DNA from: Komagataeibacter sp. FNDCR2
Lineage (GTDB): Bacteria; Pseudomonadota; Alphaproteobacteria; Acetobacterales; Acetobacteraceae
Assembly (NCBI RefSeq): GCF_021295395.1
Contig: NZ_JAIWOU010000001.1
Location: 65,001 to 129,000 of the forward strand
Reading direction: 5' to 3'
DNA: 64,000 bases
Under the pieces are notes generated by a model. The model ran no database searches, was not told where the DNA came from, and saw only the letters and a program-made list of their open reading frames with translations. Positions 53,906 through 62,562 of the stretch are shown here, piece after piece; within the stretch, counting starts at the first letter, position 1; each line of letters starts with the position of its first letter. The position numbers and the translations under genes were made by a program.

Positions 53906-56323
53906 ATGATGTCCCTTGGGGAATATCGCAACCGTGCTGCCCTCCTGTCGGATTTCCTGCCCTGGGCCGCGCTGGTCGAAACAGGTGTCGTCCTCAATAA
54001 GGACGGCAGTTTCCAGCGCACGGCGCGCATCTGTGGCCCCGATCTGGACAGCGCCACGCCCGCTGAACTGGTTGGGGTCACCGCGCGCCTGAACAATGCC
54101 CTGCGGCGTCTGGGCTCAGGCTGGGCCGTGTTCGTCGAGGCACAGCGCGTCCCGGCAACAGTGTACCCCGAGAGCGATTTCCCCGATGCCGCCAGTCAGA
54201 TGGTCGATCTGGAACGACGCGAGGCGTTCGAGGACGAGGGGGCACATTTCGAGAGCCGGTATTTTCTCACCCTGGTCTGGCTGCCACCGGCTGAATCGTC
54301 CGATCGGGCGGCGCGGTTCCTCTTTGAGGGGCCGGACCCGCACGGCATGCTGCATGCATTCGTCGATCGCACGGACCGGATGCTGGCCCTGCTCGACGGG
54401 TTCATGCCCGAAGTCACCTGGCTGAATGACGGCGAGACGCTCACCTACCTGCATTCCACGATTTCGAACCGCAGCCAGCGCGTGCGGATGCCGGAAATCC
54501 CGATGCACCTCGATGCCCTGCTGGTGGATCAGTCGCTGGCGGGTGCTCTGGAACCCAAACTCGGTGATGCGTATCTGAAAACCCTGACGATCACCGGTTT
54601 CCCGTCGCGGACCTTCCCCGGAATCCTCGACGACCTGAACCGGCTGGCCATGCCCTATCGCTGGTCCACCCGTGCGATCCTGCTGGACAAGACGGATGCG
54701 ACGAAGGTGCTGACGAAAATCCGTCGGCAGTCGTTCGCCAAGCGGAAATCGATCGCGGTGATCGTCCGGGAAGTGATGACCAACGAGGCGTCGGTGCTCG
54801 TGGACAATGACGCTGCCAACAAGGCCGCGGATGCCGATCTGGCCTTGCAGTCTCTCGGAGCTGACGATGTCGGGCAGGCGTATCTCACCGCGACCATCAC
54901 AGTCTGGGATGGTTCCGCCTCCATCGCGGCCGAGAAGCTCCGGCTAGTCGAAAAGATCATCCAGGGCCGCGACTTCACTTGCATGGCGGAGAGCCTCAAC
55001 GCGGTGGAGGCGTGGCTCGGCTCCTTGCCCGGTCATGTCTACGCCAATGTCCGCCAGCCGCCTGTTTCAACCCTGAATCTGGCGCATATGATTCCTCTGT
55101 CCGCCGTGTGGGCTGGGCCGGAACAGGATGGCCATTTCCGTGCTTCCCCCCTTTTCTACGGCAAGACGGCGGGCGCCACGCCATTCCGGTTCAGCCTTCA
55201 CGTCGGGGATGTCGGTCACACGCTGATCGCAGGACCGACCGGGGCAGGTAAATCCGTGCTGCTGGCACTGATGGCACTCCAGTTCCGCCGCTATCCGGGA
55301 TCTCAGGTCTTCGCCTTCGATTTCGGCGGCTCGATGCGGGCGGCGACGCTCGGCATGGGCGGAGACTGGCACGATCTCGGGGGCGGACTGACCGACGAGG
55401 ATGATGGGCAGCCCGCCATGTCACTCCAGCCGCTGGCAAAGATCGACGATGCCGACGAGCGCAAATGGGCCTCAGAATGGCTGGGGCAGATTCTCGTGGG
55501 TGAGGGCGTGGCACTGACGCCGGACGTGAAATCCCATCTCTGGTCTTCTCTCAACTCCCTCGCGTCATCGCCCGCCCATGAGCGGACCCTGTCCGGACTG
55601 GTAGCGCTTCTCCAGTCCAACGCCCTGAAGCAGGCGCTGGTGACCTATTGTCTGGGCGGTCCCTATGGCCGCCTGCTCGATGCGGACGCCGAACGTCTTG
55701 GCGACGCGGACGTCGTCATGTTCGAGACTGAGGGGCTGATCGGCTCCGGCGCGGCGTCTTCCGTGCTGTCCTATCTCTTCCACCGCATCGAGGGCCGTCT
55801 GGACGGCCGCCCGACCCTGCTGGTGATTGATGAGGGCTGGTTGGTCCTGGACGATGGCGATTTCGCCGGCCAGCTTCGCGAATGGTTGAAAACCTTGCGC
55901 AAAAAGAATGCGTCGGTGATTTTCGCCACGCAATCCCTGTCCGATATCGCCAATTCCCGCATTGCGCCGGCCGTGGTGGAAAGCTGCCCCACGCGGATCT
56001 TCCTCCCCAACGAGCGGGCCATCGAGCCGCAGATAGCCACGATTTATCGGGATTTCGGGCTGAATGACCGGCAGATCGCCATCATTGCCCGTGCCGTGTC
56101 GAAGCGGGAGTATTATTGCCAGACCCAGCGCGGCAACCGTCTGTTCGAGCTGGGGCTGGGACCGGTGGCGCTCGCCCTGTGCGCGGCATCCGGGAAGGAC
56201 GATCACAAGCTGATCGATGCAGTGTTGGCGGAACACGGACGTGCCGGATTCCTCACGGCATGGTTCGACGCACGCAGCGTGGCATGGGCTGCGGACCTTC
56301 TGCGGGAAGGAGACGTGCCATGA
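53906..56323 (+). CDS. trbE: conjugal transfer ATPase TrbE (VirB4-like)
   Basis: The 805-residue protein has an N-terminal CagE/VirB4 domain, Walker A AGPTGAGKS (~442-450), and Walker B TLLVIDEGWLVLDD (~635-648) with downstream KKNASVIFATQSLSDIANS. It energises channel assembly. AGGAGG before ATG 53906 is the strongest ribosome site in the operon. Its stop overlaps trbJ (ATGA). Confidence 0.96.
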   Translation: MMSLGEYRNRAALLSDFLPWAALVETGVVLNKDGSFQRTARICGPDLDSATPAELVGVTARLNNALRRLGSGWAVFVEAQRVPATVYPESDFPDAASQMVDLERREAFEDEGAHFESRYFLTLVWLPPAESSDRAARFLFEGPDPHGMLHAFVDRTDRMLALLDGFMPEVTWLNDGETLTYLHSTISNRSQRVRMPEIPMHLDALLVDQSLAGALEPKLGDAYLKTLTITGFPSRTFPGILDDLNRLAMPYRWSTRAILLDKTDATKVLTKIRRQSFAKRKSIAVIVREVMTNEASVLVDNDAANKAADADLALQSLGADDVGQAYLTATITVWDGSASIAAEKLRLVEKIIQGRDFTCMAESLNAVEAWLGSLPGHVYANVRQPPVSTLNLAHMIPLSAVWAGPEQDGHFRASPLFYGKTAGATPFRFSLHVGDVGHTLIAGPTGAGKSVLLALMALQFRRYPGSQVFAFDFGGSMRAATLGMGGDWHDLGGGLTDEDDGQPAMSLQPLAKIDDADERKWASEWLGQILVGEGVALTPDVKSHLWSSLNSLASSPAHERTLSGLVALLQSNALKQALVTYCLGGPYGRLLDADAERLGDADVVMFETEGLIGSGAASSVLSYLFHRIEGRLDGRPTLLVIDEGWLVLDDGDFAGQLREWLKTLRKKNASVIFATQSLSDIANSRIAPAVVESCPTRIFLPNERAIEPQIATIYRDFGLNDRQIAIIARAVSKREYYCQTQRGNRLFELGLGPVALALCAASGKDDHKLIDAVLAEHGRAGFLTAWFDARSVAWAADLLREGDVP

Positions 56324-57099
56324 CGGAAAAACTCTTCCGGATTCATGCAATACTTTTCCGTCGTATGGGACTGTTCGCATCCGTCACGGCGCCGGCCGTT
56401 GGTGCCTGCGTCAGTTCGGTGCAATCCGCCCATGCGCAATGGGCGGTCTATGACGGGGCTGCGCATGTCCAGACCGTGCTGATCGCGGCGCGGGAATTGC
56501 AGCAGATCGACAACCAGATCACGTCTCTCGCCAATCAGGCGCAGATGTTGGTCAACCAGGCGAAGAATCTCGCCCTGTTGCCCTTGTCGACATTGTCGAC
56601 GCTGCAATCAACGATTTCCCAGACTACCGCGCTACTCGCGCAGGCGCAGAACATTGCCTACAGCGTCACCTCGGTCGAGCAGCAGTACCAGCAGTCCTAC
56701 ACGTCCGTCTCCTTGGGGATGTCCGACAGTGCCCTGTTCAGCCAGGCCCAGACCCGCTGGCAGAATTCCGTCGGCGGGTTCGAGGATGCCCTGAAGATGC
56801 AGGCCCGTGCCGTCGGCAATATCCCGTCCGACAGCAGCGCCATGACCCAGCTCGTCTCAGCAAGCCAGAGTTCGAGCGGCGCGCTCCAGGCGGCGCAGGC
56901 CGGCAACCAGCTTCTGGCCCTGCAATCCCGGCAGCTCTCGGACGTGGTTGCCGTGCTGTCGGCCAACGGACGGGCACAAGACCTCGACCGGGCGCGTGAG
57001 GCGGCGGCCGAGGCAGAAGGCCAGGCGCAATACGAACATTTCGCACAGCATGACGCCTACGTGCCGGGCGCTGTCTCCGTCTTCAATGACGGGAACTGA
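56320..57099 (+). CDS. trbJ: P-type conjugative transfer protein TrbJ (VirB5-like)
   Basis: The 259-residue protein has a signal peptide ending near SAHAQWAVYD, then helical, Gln/Ala-rich segments: ARELQQIDNQITSLANQAQM and NLALLPLSTLSTLQSTISQT. It is exported and probably sits at the pilus tip. The start at 56320 overlaps trbE; earlier frames are extensions inside trbE. No trbK gene follows, as trbL begins 5 bp later. Confidence 0.93.
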   Translation: MTEKLFRIHAILFRRMGLFASVTAPAVGACVSSVQSAHAQWAVYDGAAHVQTVLIAARELQQIDNQITSLANQAQMLVNQAKNLALLPLSTLSTLQSTISQTTALLAQAQNIAYSVTSVEQQYQQSYTSVSLGMSDSALFSQAQTRWQNSVGGFEDALKMQARAVGNIPSDSSAMTQLVSASQSSSGALQAAQAGNQLLALQSRQLSDVVAVLSANGRAQDLDRAREAAAEAEGQAQYEHFAQHDAYVPGAVSVFNDGN

Positions 57100-57104
57100 C
57101 GGTC

Positions 57105-58544
57105 ATGGCGAGCACGGGTATGACCAATGCAGGTGTTATCGACAATTTCCTGAATATTTTTACCACGACGATCGATAGCGGTTTCGGTCTGGTGAAAAGC
57201 GATGTCGTGTCCCTGGCCGGTTCGCTGTCCGTGCTCGACATCGCGCTCGCCGGTCTGTTTTGGGCCTGGGCGGCAGACGAGGACATCATCCAGAGGCTGG
57301 TGAAAAAGACGCTCTATATCGGTTTCTTCGCGTTTGTCATCGATAATTTCGACGGTTTATCGAAAGAGGTCTTCGACAGTTTCGCCACCCTCGGCCTGAA
57401 GGTCGGCGGTGGCAAGCTGGCGCTGGGTGATCTCGTGCATCCCGGCAGGCTGGCGGCGACCGGGTTTGACGCGGCGCTGCCGCTGCTGGATGCGATGCAC
57501 CAGTTCCTCGACCCGATCCATTTTTTCACCGGCTTCGCCCAGATCGCGGTGTTCCTGATCTCCTGGTTCATCGTCATGGCGGCGTTCTTCGTGCTCGCCG
57601 TCCAGCTTTTCGTGGCGATCATCGAGTTCAAGCTCACCACGCTCGCGGGGTTCATCCTGATCCCCTTCGCGCTGTTCAACCGCACGGCATTTCTCGCCGA
57701 GAAGGTGCTGGGCAACGTGGTGTCCTCCGGTGTGAAGATCATGGTCTTCGCCGTGATCAGCGCCATTGCCTCCACGCTCTTCTCCCAGTTCACCACGTCT
57801 TACGGCGATAGCCTGCCCACGATCGGCCAGGCGCTCTCGGTGGTGCTCGCCGCCCTCGCGATGATCGGGCTCGCCATGTATGGCGGCAGCGTCGCCAACG
57901 GGCTGATTTCCGGTGCGCCGCAGCTTGGCGCCGGGGCGGCGGCCGGGACTGGAATGGCGGTCGGTGCGATGGGTGCCGCTGCCGTGGCTGCCCCCGCTGC
58001 CCTGGCGTCGGGCGGGGCTGCCGCACTCGGCGCGACGGCAGCCGCCGCACGCGGAGGGGCAGCCGTCGCGGGTGCTGCCACGACGGCTTACAGCGCCGGA
58101 GCGGGCGGTGCCGGAGGCGTGGCTGCCGGTATCGGCGGAATGGGCCGGGCTGTTGGTGGCGCTGCCGTGAACGCGGCGAAGAGCAAGGTCGGCGCGGCGG
58201 CGTCGTCATTGAAGGAAAGCTACGCGGCCGGCGGACGCTGGGCCGCCGGTGCGATGGGCAGCGGGGGAGAAGGCGACGGTCCGTCGGATAACGGTGGGTC
58301 TTCAGGCCCGTCCGGCGGCGGGGATGACCCCGGTTCCAGGCCTGCCGGTAGCGGTAACCCTGGTGGCGGCCCCTCGGGAGGTGGCCCTGATGGCGGCGAC
58401 GCCTCCGACGGCAAGCCGCCGCGCTGGGCGCGGAAGATGAAGCGCCGGAATGCGGCCGCCCATGCTGCCGAGGCCGCCAATGTCATCCGCTCCGCCGATG
58501 GCGGCGGCGGATCCGCCTCCATCGATCTCTCGGAGAAAGAATGA
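57105..58544 (+). CDS. trbL: P-type conjugative transfer protein TrbL (VirB6-like)
   Basis: The 479-residue polytopic protein has about six helices in residues ~40-270 (FITGFAQIAVFLISWFIVMA-like, then LTTLAGFILIPFALFNRTAF). A long Ala/Gly tail follows (~270-370), with a Gly/Pro/Asp-rich end (~380-445). The tail is low complexity and of the kind that varies among TrbL proteins. It forms part of the inner-membrane channel. Its stop overlaps trbF by ATGA. Confidence 0.95.
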   Translation: MASTGMTNAGVIDNFLNIFTTTIDSGFGLVKSDVVSLAGSLSVLDIALAGLFWAWAADEDIIQRLVKKTLYIGFFAFVIDNFDGLSKEVFDSFATLGLKVGGGKLALGDLVHPGRLAATGFDAALPLLDAMHQFLDPIHFFTGFAQIAVFLISWFIVMAAFFVLAVQLFVAIIEFKLTTLAGFILIPFALFNRTAFLAEKVLGNVVSSGVKIMVFAVISAIASTLFSQFTTSYGDSLPTIGQALSVVLAALAMIGLAMYGGSVANGLISGAPQLGAGAAAGTGMAVGAMGAAAVAAPAALASGGAAALGATAAAARGGAAVAGAATTAYSAGAGGAGGVAAGIGGMGRAVGGAAVNAAKSKVGAAASSLKESYAAGGRWAAGAMGSGGEGDGPSDNGGSSGPSGGGDDPGSRPAGSGNPGGGPSGGGPDGGDASDGKPPRWARKMKRRNAAAHAAEAANVIRSADGGGGSASIDLSEKE

Positions 58545-59227
58545 TGTTCCGTCGCTCCACCACACGCTACGGGACCACGCCCGAGCCGGTGACACCCTAT
58601 CAGAAAGCAGTGCAGGTGTGGGACGAGCGCATTGGTTCCGCCCGCATCCAGGCCCGTAACTGGCGGCTGATGGCGTTCGGTTCCCTGTTCCTGTCCGCCG
58701 GTCTCGGGGCTGGCCTGGTCTGGCAGTCTATGCGCGGCACCATCACGCCGTGGGTGGTGCAGGTGGACCGGCTGGGGCAGGCGCAGGTCGTAGCCCCGGT
58801 GACAGGGGGCTACACGCCCGCCGATCCGCAGATCGCCTGGTATCTGGCGCAGTTCGTCCAGGACGTGCGGTCCCTATCGTCGGACGCCGTGGTGGTCCGG
58901 CAGAACTGGCTGCGTGCCTATGATTTCACCACCACGTCCGGGGCTGCGGCCCTCAACGATTATGCCCGCCTGAACGATCCGTTTTCGCGCATCGGGCATG
59001 AGCAGGTCGAGGTGGACATCGCCTCGGTGATCCGGGCCTCGCCCGCCAGCTTCCGCGTGGCCTGGACCGAGCGTCATTACCGTGACGGCGCGTTCACCGG
59101 CACCGAACGCTGGACCGCAATCGTGTCGGTTGTTCTGCGCACGCCGCGCGACGCTGATCATCTGCGGAAAAACCCGCTTGGAATCTACGTCTCCGCCATC
59201 AACTGGTCGAAGGAGCTGGGTCAATGA
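58541..59227 (+). CDS. trbF: conjugal transfer protein TrbF (VirB8-like)
   Basis: The 228-residue protein has a cytosolic N-terminus, one transmembrane helix (~40-60, LMAFGSLFLSAGLGAGLVWQ), and a periplasmic NTF2-like domain (DPQIAWYLAQFVQDVRSLSS, FRVAWTERHYRDGAFTGTER). It nucleates assembly of the core complex. It overlaps trbG by ATGA. Confidence 0.95.
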   Translation: MMFRRSTTRYGTTPEPVTPYQKAVQVWDERIGSARIQARNWRLMAFGSLFLSAGLGAGLVWQSMRGTITPWVVQVDRLGQAQVVAPVTGGYTPADPQIAWYLAQFVQDVRSLSSDAVVVRQNWLRAYDFTTTSGAAALNDYARLNDPFSRIGHEQVEVDIASVIRASPASFRVAWTERHYRDGAFTGTERWTAIVSVVLRTPRDADHLRKNPLGIYVSAINWSKELGQ

Positions 59228-60225
59228 TCCGCATGATCGTGCGCGCGTTGCCGCTGACGCTGCTCGCCCTGTCCGCCTGCTCGGGGCAGTATCATCCGCC
59301 TGTCATTCGCTACGATGACGCCGTGCAGGCGACACGTCTGCCCGACCCGCCGAAACCGGTGCAGGTCGTGGAAGTGCCGCAGCCTCTCCCGTTGCCGGGG
59401 CAGCTCAAGCCGTTGCCGTCACGACGCGCGGTCCATCCGGCCCCCGAAGTCGCCGACCCCACAGCGCGTGTGACACAGGCCAATCTGGCGGCACGCATCC
59501 AGCCCACGCGTGCGGGCTTCATTAACGCGGTGCAGGTCTATCCCTACAGCCCCGGTGCTCTCTATCAGGTCTATGCCTCGCCGGGCGAGATCACTGACAT
59601 CATGCTCCAGAAGGGTGAAAAGCTGGTCGGCACCGGACCCGTGGCGGCAGGTGACACCGTACGCTGGATCATCGGTGATACCGAAAGCGGGGCAGGGGCG
59701 ACAAAACACATCCATATTCTGGTCAAACCGACGCGGCCGGATCTGACCACAAACCTGATCGTCAACACCGACCGGCGGACCTATCTCGCCGAACTGCGCT
59801 CCACGCCCGCGACCTACATGGCATCGGTGTCGTGGGACTATCCCGAGGACGACCTGATTGCCCTGCATCGACAGGACAGTGCGGCCGATGACGCTGCCCC
59901 CGTGGACGTGGGGCTAAATCTCGACGCGCTGAATTTCCGCTACGCGATCGAGAGTGTGAAAGGCGGAGTGCCCCCCTGGTTGCCCGGCCGGGCCTTCGAT
60001 GACGGCCACAAGGTCTATATCGCGTTCCCGTCCGGGATCGGGCAGGGGGAATTGCCGCCACTCTTTGTGCTGGGGGCCGATGGCGGGGTGGAACTGGTCA
60101 ATTACCGGGTCCGGCAGAACTGGATGATCGTCGATCGCCTGTTTGCCGCCGCCGAATTGCGGCTCGGGGATAAACACAGCGAGCAGCGCGTGCGCATCGT
60201 CCGCACCGATGGACGGCGGACATGA
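59224..60225 (+). CDS. trbG: P-type conjugative transfer protein TrbG (VirB9-like)
   Basis: The 333-residue lipoprotein has a lipobox LSAC (Cys at ~19) after ALPLTLLA. The VirB9/CagX domain follows: VQVYPYSPGALYQVYASPGE, DTVRWIIGDTESGAGATKHI, HILVKPTRPDLTTNLIVNTD, and VNYRVRQNWMIVDRLFAAAE. It is part of the outer-membrane ring with TrbI. It overlaps trbF and trbI by ATGA. Confidence 0.95.
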   Translation: MIRMIVRALPLTLLALSACSGQYHPPVIRYDDAVQATRLPDPPKPVQVVEVPQPLPLPGQLKPLPSRRAVHPAPEVADPTARVTQANLAARIQPTRAGFINAVQVYPYSPGALYQVYASPGEITDIMLQKGEKLVGTGPVAAGDTVRWIIGDTESGAGATKHIHILVKPTRPDLTTNLIVNTDRRTYLAELRSTPATYMASVSWDYPEDDLIALHRQDSAADDAAPVDVGLNLDALNFRYAIESVKGGVPPWLPGRAFDDGHKVYIAFPSGIGQGELPPLFVLGADGGVELVNYRVRQNWMIVDRLFAAAELRLGDKHSEQRVRIVRTDGRRT

Positions 60226-61409
60226 CTAGGCAGGTTCCAACAGCGGGCGAAAATCCAGCGGTTCCGGCAACAGGGGGAAATTCCGCATCACCACCGCCCG
60301 ATCTGCGTCTGAGGGCCGAACGGCCGCGCGTAGTAAGGCTCAACCGTACCGTGGTCTGGGCGCTCGGCGGTGCGGGCATGCTCGCCATTGGTCTGGCACT
60401 CGGCTACGCGCTGGAGAACAGCAGCCACAAAGCGCCACCGGCCGCCAGCCAGGACACGGATGTGCGTCCGTCCGCCGATGGGCTGGCAGGGCTGCCCTCA
60501 GACTACGTCGGCAGTGGCGTCCCGAAGCTCGGTCCTGCACTGCCCGGTGACCTTGGGCACACCATCCTGAAGGCACAGGGGAAAGCCGCATCAGGCGGGG
60601 ATGATCGCCGTGTCGCGCAGGAGGTCGAGGCCGCGATCGCCAGCCGGCTATTCGTGCAGATGGGGGAACGTGACCGCGCCGGCGAACAGACGATGCCGCC
60701 CGCGCCGGACGCTCCTGCCACTCAGGAGCGGGCGTCCACCACGACCGGGCCACAGGCTGGGAACCTCGCCTTTCTGGAAGGGCAGCCTGATCGCGCGACG
60801 ACCAGCCCGGACCGCATTGCGCCGCCTGCCTCACCTTATGTCCTCCAGGCGGGCACGGTGATCGCTGGCGCACTGAACACGAAGATCAGTTCCGACCTGC
60901 CGGGCCAGATCGTGGGGCACGTCACGCAGAACGTCTATGACAGCCCGACCGGCCGCTATCTGCTGATCCCGCAGGGCAGCAGGCTGTTCGGGGCCTATAA
61001 CAGTGGGATCTCCTTCGGGCAGCAGCGCACGCAGATCATCTGGACGCGGCTCATATACCCCGACGGCGAGAGCCTCGTGCTGGAGAAGCTGCCCGGTGGT
61101 GACGCCATCGGCCAGTCCGGCCTGTCTGACGAGGTCGACAATCATTGGGGCCAGCTTTTCAAAGCGGCCCTGGTGACCACGCTCCTCAGCGTCGGCTCCG
61201 AGGCGGGCACCAGCCAGAGCGAAAACAATCTGGCCCAGGCGATCCGCTCCGGCGCCAGCAATGGATTTTCCATGGTCGGCAACCGCCTGATCGATCGCAG
61301 CCTGAACGTCCAGCCCACCCTGACCGACCGGCCGGGGCTGCCGTTCACCGTTCTGGTCGGGCACGACCTGCTACTCAAACCCTACCGGGATCAAGGACAC
61401 AGACGATGA
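60222..61409 (+). CDS. trbI: conjugal transfer protein TrbI (VirB10-like)
   Basis: The 395-residue protein has a Pro-rich cytosolic start, one transmembrane helix (~44-66, VVWALGGAGMLAIGLALGYA), a linker, and a VirB10 C-terminal domain: LQAGTVIAGALNTKISSDLP, GHVTQNVYDSPTGRYLLIPQ, GSRLFGAYNSGISFGQQRTQ. It spans both membranes and senses energy state. It overlaps the DUF2274 gene by ATGA. Confidence 0.95.
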   Translation: MTRQVPTAGENPAVPATGGNSASPPPDLRLRAERPRVVRLNRTVVWALGGAGMLAIGLALGYALENSSHKAPPAASQDTDVRPSADGLAGLPSDYVGSGVPKLGPALPGDLGHTILKAQGKAASGGDDRRVAQEVEAAIASRLFVQMGERDRAGEQTMPPAPDAPATQERASTTTGPQAGNLAFLEGQPDRATTSPDRIAPPASPYVLQAGTVIAGALNTKISSDLPGQIVGHVTQNVYDSPTGRYLLIPQGSRLFGAYNSGISFGQQRTQIIWTRLIYPDGESLVLEKLPGGDAIGQSGLSDEVDNHWGQLFKAALVTTLLSVGSEAGTSQSENNLAQAIRSGASNGFSMVGNRLIDRSLNVQPTLTDRPGLPFTVLVGHDLLLKPYRDQGHRR

Positions 61410-61639
61410 CGGACCTGAAAATCAGCGAACTTCCCGATGAGAAGCCGGTCAGAATGACGGTGGCGCTACCCGCCGATATCCATCGTGACCTGCTTGCCTA
61501 CGCAGCACTTCTTTCCGGCAACGATGGGGCGACGGATCCAGCCCGACTGGTCGCGCCCATGCTTCGGCAGTTCATGATGTCGGACAAGGGATTCGCCAGG
61601 GCGCGGAGAAAGAGGAAAGGAACGTCGTCAGAAAAATAG
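61406..61639 (+). CDS. DUF2274 domain-containing protein
   Basis: The 77-residue protein reads LKISELPDEKPVRMTVALPA, DIHRDLLAYAALLSGNDG and RLVAPMLRQFMMSDKGFARA. It is the small gene normally at the end of trb operons in this ICE type, probably a ribbon-helix-helix DNA-binding protein. It is the last plus-strand gene of the conjugation block. Confidence 0.92.
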   Translation: MTDLKISELPDEKPVRMTVALPADIHRDLLAYAALLSGNDGATDPARLVAPMLRQFMMSDKGFARARRKRKGTSSEK

Positions 61640-61641
61640 CT

Positions 61642-62556
61642 TCATGGTCTGTGGCTTTCGATATAGCGGGCGAAACTCAGGGCGCAGGGATTTTCATTGT
61701 CGGGTCGCCAGACCATCCCGAATTCCAGATGGGAGGAGCCACCCGCGTCCCGGATTTCCGTGATCGCGATGTCATGGCCATGCCGATCGCGGATTAGCGG
61801 TAGCCACGAGGCGGGAAGCAGGGCGACGCCTTCGTTGTTCTGGACGAGTGCGACGATTCTGTTGCTGCCGATATCATGACGCTGGATCTTTGGGCGGATG
61901 CCGGTTTCCCCGAGCTTGCGCTGGATGAGTGCCTCGAAGTCCTGACCCGCGTTGTCGCGTCCCGTGAGGAACGTCTCGTGACGCAGGTCTGTCCAGGATA
62001 CTTCCGGTCGTGTTGCCAGGGGATGATCAGTGGGGAGTGCGGCCACGATGCGGTCGCTCCACAGAGGCGTGACCCGCAAGGCGGGCGCCAGGTTGCGGCG
62101 GGTGACGACCGCGAAATCGATCTGTCCGCGCTGGAGCCGGCGCAGCAGCCTCTTGCCTGTACCCTCGGAATAGCGAAAGACGATATCGGGGTGAGTGGCG
62201 CGGAAGTCTGCCGTGAAGGTCGAGAGTCTTCCGGGCAGGACGCAGGTCTGGATACCGATAGAGATCTGGCCATTCTCGCCCTTGCCCGTCCGCCGAGCGC
62301 GGGTGTTCATGCCTGCCACATTGTCCAGGATCGTCTGGCTCCAGCGGATGAATTCCTGACCGAACATGGTTGGAGCAGCGCCCGCCGGCGAACGGATGAA
62401 CAGCCTGACATCAAGCCGCTCCTCAAGGTTATGCAGGGATCGGCTGACGGCCGATTGTCGGATGTTCAGGAAACGCGCCGCGCCGTGGATACTGCCGTGC
62501 TCGGCGATTGCCCGCACGCACAGCAGTTGCCACAAATCGAATGGCGGACGGCGCAT
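61642..62556 (-). CDS. LysR family transcriptional regulator
   Basis: The 304-residue protein has helix-turn-helix CVRAIAEHGSIHGAARFLNI, then RQSAVSRSLHNLEERLDVRL, and a LysR substrate domain. It is convergent with the trb operon, 2 bp after the DUF2274 stop. It is on the same strand as the RND gene and 6 bp behind its stop, so it is probably co-transcribed with the pump. LysR genes at this spot, with DUF2274 upstream, are common in the ICE type. Confidence 0.9.
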   Translation of the reverse strand: MRRPPFDLWQLLCVRAIAEHGSIHGAARFLNIRQSAVSRSLHNLEERLDVRLFIRSPAGAAPTMFGQEFIRWSQTILDNVAGMNTRARRTGKGENGQISIGIQTCVLPGRLSTFTADFRATHPDIVFRYSEGTGKRLLRRLQRGQIDFAVVTRRNLAPALRVTPLWSDRIVAALPTDHPLATRPEVSWTDLRHETFLTGRDNAGQDFEALIQRKLGETGIRPKIQRHDIGSNRIVALVQNNEGVALLPASWLPLIRDRHGHDIAITEIRDAGGSSHLEFGMVWRPDNENPCALSFARYIESHRP

Positions 62557-62562
62557 GGCCTG

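Larger units (their letters stand above)
29700..61639. mobile_element. integrative conjugative element backbone (boundaries not in view)
   Basis: Gene order here is that of a widespread alphaproteobacterial ICE type: ParB-like, DUF932, HU, Toprim, DUF2493, DUF736, RepA, DUF2840, TraF, relaxase, TraG, CopG and trbBCDEJLFGI with DUF2274. The left end falls between the anti-sigma stop (29616) and the ParB-like gene. The right end lies beyond the conjugation genes and perhaps beyond the window. No integrase and no att repeat were found, so the true extent is open. At least three genes are disrupted (DUF736, DUF2285, relaxase). Confidence 0.8.
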
